From positions 3,807,311 to 3,871,310 of the forward strand of contig NW_022098037.1 in assembly GCF_002288925.2 (NCBI RefSeq): a stretch of 64,000 nt of DNA, in the 5' to 3' direction. The notes below the pieces were generated by a model, which ran no database searches, had not been told where the DNA came from, and was given only the letters and a program-made list of their open reading frames with translations. A program made the position numbers and the translations under genes. Shown here one piece after another: positions 23,810-35,025 of the stretch (the first letter of the stretch is position 1; each line of letters starts with the position of its first letter). This DNA is from Delphinapterus leucas (lineage: Eukaryota > Chordata > Mammalia > Artiodactyla > Monodontidae).

Positions 23810-24360
23810 TTATAATTAGTAGACACAATATGGGGAAATGTTCAATCCACCTAATAATCAAAGAAATAATCATTGAAATAACAACAAGGCACCACTTTAT
23901 ACCAATGTGATTTCAAATTAGAATGCCCAGATGAGGTAGTGCACTTGTACCTGCATAGAATAAAAAGGTATGATAATGATTTTTGAAAGAAGAGTTAACA
24001 TAGTAAAGAACTATTAAAATGTTAATGTTATTTGATTCAGAAATCTTATTTCCATGGACTTATTCTAAGAAAATAATGCAAAAGTTTTTCCTAAACTTAC
24101 ATAAAGATTGGCAATATTACAATACTAAAACAAAACAAAACAAAACAAAACAAACCTGGGCTGTCTGCCTTATAAATTTGGAAATGGTGAATAAACAATG
24201 TTCCACCTAATTAATAGAACAAAAGAATCCTTAAAACAAATGAGAACAGATTGATTCTTGGGTAGCAGGAATGTGAGTGAATTTTTCTCTTTTATTTAAA
24301 GTTCCATTGATGTTGCTATAATAATGTTTGTATAGTTAATTTCTTTCTTAATCAGTGTAC
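23810..24360 (+). mobile_element. Old L1M ORF2 end and 3'UTR
   Basis: 'ttcaatccacctaataatca', 'caaggcaccactttatacca' and 'gcccagatgaggtagtgcac' echo the L1 segment seen at 34120-34260. Later 'tccatggacttattctaag' and 'ccattgatgttgctataata' fit an old L1M tail. An (AAAAC)n run at 24127-24154 lies inside it. Confidence 0.55.
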
Positions 24361-25729
24361 TACTATGGTACCCATGATAAAGAACATTCCTTTCTTCTTT
24401 CCTCTCCTTTTGCCCTTCTCTGTAGCATTGGCAATTCAAAACAATCATTAAGTAATCCTCAGTTTACATTATAAATGCTCCATAGAAAGACATTTCAAAA
24501 CATGCAATGTATTAATTTGTCCTTGGATTTCAACTTTCCAGACCAGCCAATTCGGAGTTTCCTACGCCCAGCAAGACTCTTCATTTCTTTATTATCTGTC
24601 AATTTATTTCATTTTGCTTCAGGAAATTATCACCCTGAAGTAGCATGTGTGTATTATTTTACTTCTAAATATAACTAGAAAGCCATCTGTGAAAAGTAGA
24701 GATATTTTCCTGAACCATTAACACTTTACTTTGACAATCAGTAAGCACTTTTTAGAGTGCTTATTGACATTCTGAACTAAGAACTAAGCCCAAAGAACAT
24801 GACACAGAGTAAGAAGTTTTTCAAGTGGGCCCAGTAATATATAAAGCTGCTTTAAAAGGCATTCATTTCAAATCAAAGCAGATCAAAAGTACTAAACAAT
24901 GGTTTGTTTTGTAAATCATGGTCTACAAGTAGCTTAGAATTAGAATTTCTCAAGGAAATTGTGCCATTTAAAACGGAATCATCTTTATCCTAATGGGATG
25001 TGTTCAACCAATCAAGAGAGGTAATGTCCTTGGGAGACTCAGCAGAGTTAAACAAAAATATCATTACAAGTCTCTTTATACATTTAATATTGAAAAGGAG
25101 TAGGAGAGCTGAGACTTTTATATGAGAACACAAAACATTTTGAATTAGATTTTAAAGTGGTCTAAATAATTCAAAATTATAGTTCTCTTACTTGAATACA
25201 TTCTTTAAATTCATGCAAGATGTTACAATTTTAAAATATATTTAGAGCCCCAAATATTATAGTTTCATATCATTTCATGTAATACATGAAAGTTATCACT
25301 AATTTTATCACATTACTGATTTTTTTTCATCAAGGAAATGGCCTCTTGGTTATTAAGAGGCCACGTCCATTTCACAGGAATCATGTTTCCACAAGGGAAC
25401 TTCCACTATAGCAGTGATTCTCAATCCTTGCTAGATATTAGAGTTAGCTGGGGCTCTTTAAAAAAATATACGTTTCACCAAAAACCTATTCATTCTGAAG
25501 GGGTGGAGTGGAGAACTTGCATCAGACTTTATAAAAGCTTCCTATGAGATCCTAATGTTCATCCAGGGTTGAAATCACTACAGTAAACTCATACTTCTAT
25601 TCTCTCTCCCCACCCCTCACTTACTCATCCCCAAGTGAAAAATTTACCTGCCTTGTGAGTGTTTAGAGTATGACATACATTGGTTCTTGTTCCTCCACTG
25701 GGTAGCATTAATGCTTTAAAAAGCAGTAC
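24361..25729. other. Unclassified AT-rich sequence
   Basis: No gene, RNA gene or repeat family is recognised. Open frames reach only ~70 codons. Confidence 0.4.
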
Positions 25730-26255
25730 ACCATTTCTTACACAGTTAAACAAATACCATATGATCTAACAATCACACTGCTGGGAATTTACTCAAGAGA
25801 AATGAAAACATAAGTCCACACAAACACCTGTAGACAAATGTTTACAGCAGCTTTATTCATAATAGCCAAAAACTTGAAACAACCCAAATGCCCAGCAACC
25901 GGCAAACAGATAAACAGTGATACATCCATGCAATGGAATACAACTCAGTGATACTGATAGATGCAACAACATGGAGGCTACATGATGTACAATTCCATTT
26001 ATATAACATTCTAGAAGCAAAACTGTTAGGGCAGAAATCTGATCAGGATTGCCAGGGTCTGGAGGTAAGAGCAGAAAGGAGGGGAGACTGACTGCAAAGG
26101 CACAGAGGGAACCTCCTGGGGTGATAGAAAGGCTATACATCTTGATTGTGATGGTGGTTACGTGATTCTATACATATGTCAAAACTCATCCAACTATATA
26201 TTGGAAATGATAAATTTTACTGTATTTAAATTATATTTCAATTTTTTTAAGTACC
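25730..26255 (+). mobile_element. L1M 3' region
   Basis: 'atgatctaacaatcacactg', 'gctttattcataatagccaa', 'caatggaatacaactcagtg', 'gattgccagggtctggaggt' and the terminal 'aattatatttcaatttttt' give the order of an old L1M ORF2 end plus 3'UTR. Confidence 0.8.
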
Positions 26256-26989
26256 CAGTTATGTATTTCTTCTCTGTCTGCTCACACAGTTAGGGATCAC
26301 AGAGGGTAAGGCAGAAATTCTGAGTATGCTAGTCACTCTAAACACTCAAACTCTCCCTCAGGCAGTTAACCCAAGGTCTAGAACCTGGGGAGAGGAAGCC
26401 CAAAGGTGAATTCAACCACATTTTCCAATCCACTTTACAACAAGGCTGATATGTCCATCACCTGAATGACCCCTGAATCTACTTCTCAAATAGTTCTAAA
26501 TTCAGGGGGTAAGAGAGGAAGGTAGAAATAATCATCACTCCAACTCCCCTCTCCCCAATATACGGCTATAATGATCAGGAAATCTTGAGATCAGGAGATC
26601 AATACTACACTAAATTAGGGCAATCAAAATAACCCATGGAAAGATGAAGGCAGACAGAAGGTCTTAACCTCAGTATTTTTATGAGTATTGACTGTGGTAG
26701 GCTGCAACACATTATGCCTTGGCTGACGTTTACAGACACAAAGCCAGTTTCCATTAGCATTAATAAGAAGACTTTTCTGACAGACTTAGATCTAAGCAGG
26801 TGTGACTGAATCAAACACTAATTTGCTGGAAAAAAAGTATTTTCATATCATGCAAGACACACAAAACTTCATTATACAGGGTTATTATGCATTGGTGGAA
26901 TAATTTTTACTCCCTATAAGTTATTTATTAGAAAGGACAGTAGACCACGGGTTGATGTTACATAAGACAGTTAAGTGCACATAGATCAC
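26256..26989. other. Unclassified sequence
   Basis: No gene or repeat is recognised. Confidence 0.4.
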
Positions 26990-27005
26990 AGAGGACTGGC
27001 CTTTT

Positions 27006-27216
27006 TTTTTTTTTTTTTTTTTTTTGCGGTACGCGGGTCTCACTGTTGTGGCCTCTCCCGTTGCAGAGCACAGGCTCCGGACGTACAGGCTCAGCGGCCA
27101 TGGCTCACAGGCCCAGCTGCTCTGCGGCATGTGGGATCCTCCTGGACCAGGGCACGAACCCGTGTCCCCTGCGTCGGCAGGCAGACTCTCAACCACTGCG
27201 CCACCAGGGAAGCCCA
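27006..27216 (-). repeat. CHR SINE, short form, reverse strand
   Basis: A T tail of about 20 bp is followed by 'ctcactgttgtggcctctcc' through 'cactgcgccaccagggaagc'. The target-site duplication 'agaggactggcctttt' occurs at 26990-27005 and 27217-27232. Confidence 0.95.
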
Positions 27217-27279
27217 AGAGGACTGGCCTTTTAATTAAAGCATCTGGGTAATAACAGGCAGCAATAGTTCAGCAGACCC

Positions 27280-27306
27280 AGGTTCTATTCCTATTCTATT
27301 CTATTC
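27280..27306. repeat. (CTATT)n microsatellite
   Basis: A short run of 'ctattctatt' units just after a SINE flank. Low complexity only. Confidence 0.85.
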
Positions 27307-27554
27307 TAGTTCAAAACTGTTTTGAACTTCAGCAGTTCATGGGCGAAGGAAAGAATTGAGCGTAAATCTCTTGAAATCATTTGGCTTGTCAACCATAATT
27401 TGTTAATTACATAACATATTTTAGAGACTGAAATTCTGGCTTCAAATACAAAAGAGTGAAAAGTGTTTCAATAGATAAAAAAAAAGAATTGGAATGCAAT
27501 GCATGAGCCTTGATGGTTCTCAAAAAACAAGCAAAAAAACAATAAAAGACATTT

Positions 27555-27960
27555 TGGAGAAGATGAGGGATATCTGAATATGAACTGAGTATCACATGAT
27601 GTTACGAAATTTGTTCATTTTTTTGGTGTGATAATGATATTGTAGTTATGTAAGAGATTATCCTTATTTTTATGTGATATATGCTAAAATATTAGGGGCC
27701 AAAGTGTCCTGATTTCCATAATTTGACTTCAGATGGTACAGAAAATTGTATACCATATATTTTTTCATACACATATACACATTCATAAACACAAAAATAT
27801 TTAAATATATGTATACTTATGCATATAAATACACATATAAATATGGATAGACATGGAAAATATAGTTAAATAATATTGTTGAATGTGGGTATATGAGAGT
27901 TTATTGTATTTTCTTTCAATTTTTCTTTAAATCAAATTTTTCATAATAAATTTAGAGAAG
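27555..27960 (+). mobile_element. L1M 3' end
   Basis: 'gagtatcacatgatgttacg', 'tggtgtgataatgatattgt' and the end 'caaatttttcataataaatt' are typical of the L1MC/L1ME terminus. The middle (27760-27860) is TA/CA-rich low complexity. Confidence 0.65.
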
Positions 27961-28123
27961 AATGTAAGCATTCTATAGAGGACATGTCATCTTCTTGGCT
28001 TTAGGAAGAGAAAGAACTCAATGAAATTGTAAATCAAAGGTTAAATATATTTAAACACAACAATGTTATTATACTTATAGTTCAGTGTATACTGAACTAT
28101 ACACTTAAAAATGGTTAAGATGG

Positions 28124-28326
28124 GGGCTTCCCTGGTGGCGCAGTGGTTGAGAGTCCACCTGCCGATGCGGGGTACACGGGTTCGTGCCCCGGTCTGCGAA
28201 GATCCCACATGCCGCGGAGCGGCTAGGCCCGTGAACCATGGCCACTGAGTCTGCGCGTCCGGAGCCTGTGCTCTGCAATGGGAGAGGCCACAACAGTGAG
28301 AGGCCCGTGTACCACAAAAAAAAAAA
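28124..28326 (+). repeat. CHR SINE, short form
   Basis: 'ggcttccctggtggcgcagt' to 'gagaggcccgtgtaccac' plus an A tail. The target-site duplication is 'aaaaatggttaagatgg' (28107-28123) against 'aaaatggctaagatgg' (from 28327). Confidence 0.95.
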
Positions 28327-28342
28327 AAAATGGCTAAGATGG

Positions 28343-28605
28343 TAAAGCTTCTATGCATTTTACCGCAATTTTTTTCTTTTTAGGAGAAAGGGGAAGGACC
28401 TAGAGAAAAAGCTAAATCAATATAAAAGGAAAATAGGAAATCTTCAAAGCCAGGCTAGAACACCAAAAAGTAAGAAAGGACAAATATTCCAACCTGTCTA
28501 TAAACATTATACCAGAAAATGAGAAGATGATACTAAGAGAGGATATCTGGAGTGCAAAGAAACCTTACAGAGGAGGGGCCAAAGTATGGGAGAGAAGCTT
28601 GGAGT
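28343..28605. other. Unclassified sequence
   Basis: An A-rich segment with no recognised content. Confidence 0.35.
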
Positions 28606-29015
28606 GAATTGTGTCCCCACCAAAATTCATATATTGGAGTCCTCACCGCCAGTACCTCAGAATGTGACCTTATTTGGAAGTAGGGTCCTTGCAGGTGTAA
28701 TTTGTTAAATTAAGATGTGGTCACACTGGAGTAGGGTGGACACTTTATTCAATGGGACCACTATCGTATTTGGACACAAGACACAAACACACTTAGGGAG
28801 AAGTGATGTGAAGAGACACAAGGAGAAGACGGCCATCTGCAAGCCAAACAGAGAGACCTGGAGCGGATCCTTCCTTCACAGACCTCAGAAGGAACCAGCC
28901 TTGCCGACACCTTGATCACAGACTCTGGCCTCCAGAATTGAAACAATACATTTCTGTTGCTTTAAGTCACCCAGTTTGTAGTATGTACTTTTGTTACAGC
29001 AGCCATAACAAAACA
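28606..29015 (+). mobile_element. MLT1-type MaLR LTR, solo
   Basis: 'gtgaattgtgtccccaccaa', 'cctcagaatgtgaccttatt', 'agaagacggccatctgcaag' and 'ctttaagtcacccagtttgt', ending near 'agcagccataacaaaacagt', follow MLT1 from end to end. It is a ~410 bp solo LTR. Confidence 0.85.
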
Positions 29016-29249
29016 GTACACCCCTCAAAGGAAGCCCAGGTCAGAAAACTGCTCAGAAGCACCCCACTAAAGCTGTTAAAAGTCAATCAGGAATTGGGGA
29101 ACCATCCTGAAAACAAGGAATGCTACACAAGGTCATTACAGACTATGTGGACAGATTGGAGAGGGAAGACTGAAGCTGTCAGGGCAGAGATCTTAAAACC
29201 TTATTAAGTAAGTTTGGCAAGATGAAACAGCTATTTTAAGAAGAGACAC

Positions 29250-29412
29250 ATAGCACAAGGAACTCCACTCAATACTCTGTAATGACTCACATGGGAATAG
29301 AATCTAAAAAAGAGTGGATATATGTATATGCATAACTGATTCACTTTGCTGTACACCTAAAACTAACACAACATTGTAAATCAACTATGCTTCAATAAAA
29401 ATTAATTTTAAA
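29250..29412 (+). mobile_element. L1 3' end, severely 5' truncated
   Basis: 'tagcacaaggaactccactc', 'aatctaaaaaagagtggata' and 'aatcaactatgcttcaataa' represent only the last ~160 bp of L1. It is useful as the uninterrupted version of the target used by the RXYLT1 retrocopy. Confidence 0.85.
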
Positions 29413-29730
29413 ACAACAGACACAGGTATTACTTATGTCCTGAGGAAACAGGCCCGGGAATTTTAGAAAGTAAGGACTTTAAGATGCAAAGAGAGAGAGA
29501 GAGAGATGGTAAGGGCAAGCCAAGCAAGACAATAATATATTGAATCCAGGCCTAACCACGTGCTAGTCTGATGGGAGAATATCTTAGAATTACACATTTT
29601 AGGAAGTTGAAGGCAGACAAGATGCATGTCAACAATTAATGCTTTAGGCAAAGCCAGAACTCCTTGATTTCACCTCTCTCATTATGAGGAAAAGTCACAG
29701 TAGAAATATCTAATAAGAGTATGTTAGGTG

Positions 29731-29942
29731 GGCTTCCCTGGTGGTGCAGTGGTTGAGAGTCTGCCTGCCGATGCAGGGGACGTGGGTTCGTGCCCAGGTC
29801 CAGGAAGATCCCACATGCCATGGAGCGGCTAGGCCCGTGAGCCATGGCTGCTGAGCCTGCGCGTCTGGAGCCTGTGCTCTGCAACAGGAGAGGCCACAGC
29901 AGTGAGAGGCCCGCGTAACGCCAAAAAAAAAAAAAAAAAAAA
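29731..29942 (+). repeat. CHR SINE, short form, abutting L1
   Basis: 'gggcttccctggtggtgcag' to 'gagaggcccgcgtaacgcc' plus ~22 A. Its A tail runs straight into L1 sequence at about 29943. I see no target-site duplication, unlike most SINEs in this window. Confidence 0.9.
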
Positions 29943-30212
29943 AGCAGCAAGGGAAAAGCAACAAATAATATACAAGGGAATCCCCATGAGATTAACAGCT
30001 GATTTTTCAGCAGAAACTCTGCAAGCCATAGGGAGTCGCAGGACATATTTAAAGTGATGAAAGGGAAAAACCTACAACCAAGATTACTCTACTCAGCAAG
30101 GATCTGATTCAGATTTGATGGAGAAATTAAAACCTTTAAGGATAAGAAAAAGTTAAGAGAATTCAGCACTACCAAACCAGCTCTACAGCAAATGCTAAAG
30201 GAACTCCTCTAG
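29943..30212 (+). pseudogene. L1 ORF1 C-terminal remnant
   Basis: Sequence from 'agattaacagctgatttttc' to 'ctaaaggaactcctctag' encodes the conserved end of the L1 ORF1 RNA-binding protein (LTADFSAETLQA near the start; MLKELL then stop at 30210-30212). The frame shifts near 30050. Function in the family: nucleic-acid chaperone of the L1 ribonucleoprotein. Confidence 0.8.
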
Positions 30213-31680
30213 GCAGGAAACACAAGAGAAGGAAAAGACCTACAAGAACAAACCCAAAACAGGTAAGAAAATGGTAATAGGAACATACATATCAATAATT
30301 ACCTTAAATGTAAATGGATTAAATACTTCAGCCAAAAGACACAGACTGGCTGAATGGATACAAAGACAAGACCTGCACATATGCTGTCTAAAAGAGACCC
30401 ACTTCAGACCTAGGGACACATACAGTCTGAAAGTGAGGGGATAGTAAAAGATATTCCATGCAAATGGAAATCAAAAGAAAGCTGGAGTAGCAATTCTCAT
30501 ATCAGACAAAATAGGCTTTATCACAAGAAACAAAGAAGAGAGAGAAAGAGACAAGAGACAAAGAAGGACACTACATAACAATCAAGGGATCGATCCAAGA
30601 AGATACAGCAATTGTAGATCTCTATGCACCCAACCTAGGAGCACCTCAATACATAAGGCAAATGCTAACAGCCGTAAAAGGGGAAATCGACAGTAACACA
30701 ATAATAGTAAGGGACTTTAACACCCTACTTTCACCAAAGGACAGATCATCAAAAATGAAAATAAATATGGAAACACATGCTTTAAATGACACATTAAGCA
30801 ACACGGACTTGATATTTGTAGGACATTCCATCCAAAAACAACAGAATACACTTTCTTCTCAAGTGCTCATGGAACATTATCCAGGATAGACCATATCTTG
30901 GGTCACAAATCAAGCCTTGGTAAATTTAAGAAAATTGAAATCATATCAAGTATGTTTTCCGACCCCAACGCTATGAGACTAGATATCAATTACCAGAAAA
31001 AAAAACTATAAAAGATACAAATACATGGAAGCTAAACAATATACCACTCAATAACCAAGAGATCACTGTAAGGAATCAAAGAGGAAATCAAAAAATACCT
31101 AGAAACAAATGACAATGAAAACACGATGACCCAAAACCTACGGGATGCAGCAAAAGCAGTTCTAAGAGGGAAGTTTAGAGCAATACAATCCTACCTCAAG
31201 AAACAAGAAAAATCTCAAATAAACAACCTAAACTTACACCTAAAGAAATTAGAGAAAGAAGAACAAAGAAAACCCAAAGTTAGCAGAGGGAAAGAAATCA
31301 TAAAGATCAGATCAGAAATAAAAGAAAAACAAATGAAGGAAACAATAGCAAAGATCAATAAAACTCAAAGCTGGTTCTTTGAGAAGATACACAAAATTGG
31401 TAAACCATTAGCCAGACTCATCAAGAAAAAAAGAGAGAAGACTCAAATCAACAGAATTAGAAATGAAAAAGGAGAAGTAATAACGGACACTGAAGAAATA
31501 CAAAGAATCATGAGAGATAACTACAAGGAACCATATGCCAATAGAATGGACAACCTGGAAGAAATAGACAAATTCTTAGAAAAGCACAACCTTCTGAGAC
31601 TGAATGAGGAAGAAATAGAAAATATAAACAGACCAATCACAAGCACTGAAATTGAAACTGTGATTAAAAACCTTCCAACA

Positions 31681-31890
31681 GGAATTTCCTGGTGGCGCAG
31701 TGGCTGAGAGTCTGCCTGACGATGCAGGGGACACAGGTTCGTGCCCCGGTCCGGGAAGGTCCCACATGCCGCGGAGTGGCTGGGCCCATGAGCCATGGCC
31801 ACTGAGCCTGCACATCTGGAGTCTGTGCTCCGCAACAGGAGAGGCCACAACAGTGAGAGGCCCACGTACCGCCAAAAAAAAAAAAAAAAA
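31681..31890 (+). repeat. CHR SINE, short form, inside L1 ORF2
   Basis: 'ggaatttcctggtggcgcag' to 'gaggcccacgtaccgcc' plus an A tail. The target-site duplication is 'aaaaaccttccaaca' (31666-31680) against 'aaaaatcttccaaca' (31891-31905). It post-dates the L1. Confidence 0.95.
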
Positions 31891-33336
31891 AAAAATCTTC
31901 CAACAAACAAAAGCCCAGGACCAGATGGCTTCACAGGTGAATTCTATCAAACATTTACAGAAGAGCTAACACCTATCCTTCTCAAACTCTTCCAAAATAT
32001 AGCAGAGGGAGGAACACTCCCAAACTCATTCTACAAGGCCACCATCACCCTGATACCAAAATCAGACAAAGATGTCACCAAAAAACTACAGGCCAATATC
32101 TCTGACAAACACAGATGCAAAAATCCTCAACAAAATACTAGCAAACAGAATCCAACAGCACATTAAAAGGATCATACACCATGATCAAGTGGGATTTAAC
32201 CCAGGAATGCAAGCAAATCAATCAATGTGATAAACCATATTAACAAACTGAAGGATAAAAAAACCATATGATAATCTTAATAGATATAGAAAAGGCTTTT
32301 GACAAAATTCAACACCCATTTATGATAAAAACTCTCTAGAAAGTAGGCACAGAGGGAACCTACCTCAACATAATAAAGGCCATATATGACAAACCCACAG
32401 CCAACATCATTGTCAATGGTGAAAAACTGAACCATTTCCTCTGAGATCAGGAACAGGACAAGGCTGCACACTCTCACCCCTATTATTCAACATAGTTTTG
32501 GAAGTTTTAGCCATGGCAATCAGAGAAGAAAAAGAAATAAAAGGAATCCAAATTGGAAAGGAAGAAATAAAGCTGTCACTGTCTGCAGATGCCATGATAC
32601 TATGCATAGAGAAGCCTAAGGATGCTACCAGAGGGCTGCTAGAGCTAATCAATGAATTTGGTAGAGTAGCAGGATACAAAATTAATGCACAGAGATCTCT
32701 TGCATTCCTATACACTAATGAAAAATATGAAAGAGAAATTAAGGAAACACTCCCATTTACCACTGCAACAAAAAGAATAAAATACCTAGGAATAAACCTG
32801 CCTAAGGAGACAAAAGACCTGTATGCAGAAAAGTATAAGACGCTGATGAAAGAAATTAAAGATGATACAAACAGATGGAGATATATACAACATTCTTGGA
32901 TTGCAAGAATCAACACTGTGAAAATGACTATACTACCCAAAGCAATCTACAGATTCAATGCAATCCCTATCAACCTACCAATGGCATTTTTCACAGAACT
33001 AGAACAAAAATTTTCACAATTTGTATGGAAACACAAAAGAGCCCGAGTAGCCAAAGCAATCTTGAGAAAGAAAAACGGAGCTGGAGGAATCAGGCTCCCT
33101 GACTTGAGACTATACTACAAAACTACAGTAATCAAGACGGTAAGGTACTGGCACAAAAACATAAATATCGATCAATGGAACAGGATAGAAAGCCCAGAGA
33201 TAAACCCACACACATATGGTTACCTTATCTTTGATAAAGGAGGCAAGAATACACAATGGAGAAAAGACAGCCTCTTCAATAAGTGGTACTGGGAAAACTG
33301 GACAGCTACATGTAAAAGAATGAAATTAGAACACAT

Positions 33337-33436
33337 NNNNNNNNNNNNNNNNNNNNNNNNNNNNNNNNNNNNNNNNNNNNNNNNNNNNNNNNNNNNNNNN
33401 NNNNNNNNNNNNNNNNNNNNNNNNNNNNNNNNNNNN
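33337..33436. other. Assembly gap (100 N)
   Basis: Exactly 100 Ns, the conventional placeholder for a gap of unknown size. The 260 bp before the gap (33075-33334) and after it (33437-33696) are identical, so the true gap is probably negative. Confidence 0.98.
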
Positions 33437-35025
33437 ACGGAGCTGGAGGAATCAGGCTCCCTGACTTGAGACTATACTACAAAACTACAGTAATCAAGAC
33501 GGTAAGGTACTGGCACAAAAACATAAATATCGATCAATGGAACAGGATAGAAAGCCCAGAGATAAACCCACACACATATGGTTACCTTATCTTTGATAAA
33601 GGAGGCAAGAATACACAATGGAGAAAAGACAGCCTCTTCAATAAGTGGTACTGGGAAAACTGGACAGCTACATGTAAAAGAATGAAATTAGAACACTTCC
33701 TAATGCCATACACAAAAATAAACTCCAAATGGATTAAAGACCTAAATGTAAGGGCAGACACTATAAAACTCTTAGAGGAAAACATAGGCAGAACATTCTA
33801 TGACACAAATCACAGCAAGACCCTTTTTGACCCACCTCCTAGAGAAACGGAAATAAAAACAAAAATAAGCAAATAGGACCTAATGAAACTTAAAAGCTTT
33901 TGCACAGCAAAAGAAACCACAAACAAAACAAAAAGACAATCCTCAGAATGGGAGAAAATATTTGCAAATGAAGCAACTGACAGTGGGTTAATCTCCAAAA
34001 TATAAAAGCAGCTCATGCAGCTCAATACCAAAAAAATGAACAACCCAATCCAAAAATGGGCAAAAGACCTAAATAGACATTTCTCCAAAGAAGATATACA
34101 GATTGCCAGCAAACACATGAAATGATGTTCAACATCACTAATCATTAGAGAAATGCAAATCAAAACTACAATGAGGTATCACCTCACACTGGTCAGAATG
34201 GCCATCATCAAAAAATCTACAAACAATAAATTCTGGAGAGGGTGTGCAGAAGAAAAGGGAATGCTCTTGCACTGTTGGTGGGAATGTAAATTGATACAGC
34301 CACTATGGAGAACAGTATGGAGGTTCCTTAAAAAACTAAAAATAGAACTACCATATGACCCTGGAAACCCGCTACTATACCTTGAGAAAACCATAATTCA
34401 AAAAGAGTCATGTACCACAATGTTCCTTGCAGCTCTATTTATGATAGCCAGGACATGGAAGCAACCTAAGTGTCCATCAACAGATGAATGGATAAAGAAG
34501 AAGTGGCACATATATACAATGGAATATTACTCAGCCATAAAAAGAAACGAAATTGAGTTATTTGTAGTGAGGTGGATAGACCTAGAGTCTGTCATACAGA
34601 GTGAAGAAAGTCAGAAAGAGAAAAACAAATACTGTATGCTAACACATATATATGGAATCTAAAAAAAAATAGTTCTGATGAACCTAGTGGCAGGACAAGA
34701 ATAAAGACGCAGACGTAGAGAATGGACTTGAGGACACAGTGGGGGGAGGGGAAGCTGGGACAAAGTGAGAGAGTAGCATTGACATACATACAGTAGCAAA
34801 TGTAAAATAGCTAGTGGGAAGCAGCTGCATAGCACAGGGAGGTCAGCTCGGTGCTTTGCAACCACTTGGAGGGGTGGGATAAGGAGGGTGGGAGGGAGTC
34901 CCAAGAGGGGGGGGATATGGGGATATACGTATGCATATAGCTGATTCACTTTGTTATACAGCAGAAACTAACACACCATTGTAAAGCAATTATACTCCAA
35001 TAAAGATGTTTAAAAAAAAAGAAAA

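Larger units (their letters stand above)
30271..34662 (+). pseudogene. L1 ORF2 (endonuclease/reverse transcriptase), broken
   Basis: The start codon at 30271 gives an N-terminal endonuclease segment with the classic NVNGLN motif and CLKETH, stopped after 57 codons (30442). Further open pieces are 31126-31680 (segment before the RT core), 32498-33336, 33466-33876 and 34153-34662 (C-terminal domain with LHCWWEC and the ending [13 protein letters not shown]...YGI). In the RT core the FADD active-site motif reads SADA (near 32583-32596), so a catalytic aspartate is lost. The SINE at 31681 disrupts the frame upstream of the RT core. The frame crossing 33336-33437 exists only because of gap Ns. Confidence 0.93.
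29943..35025 (+). mobile_element. L1 retrotransposon, 5' truncated, ~5 kb
   Basis: A LINE-1 on the + strand that begins inside ORF1. It carries an ORF1 C-terminal remnant (to 30212), a broken ORF2 (30271-34662) and a 3'UTR with 'gctgattcactttgttatac' and 'ttatactccaataaagatgt' before an A-rich tail. A CHR SINE (31681-31890) and an assembly gap with duplicated flanks (33075-33696) interrupt it. Many frame breaks make it immobile. Confidence 0.97.

Noticed and set aside
26980..27030. T25 tract as a transcription terminator
   Set aside because: It is the A tail of a reverse-strand SINE bounded by its target-site duplication.
31521..31950. 124-137 codon frames on the - strand
   Set aside because: They are reverse-strand read-through of a CHR SINE and L1. 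The same peptide texture ([13 protein letters not shown]) appears at every CHR copy in the window.
32498..33469. 323-codon open frame crossing the N run
   Set aside because: It is L1 ORF2 read through an assembly gap placeholder; the continuation after the gap is an artefact of the Ns.
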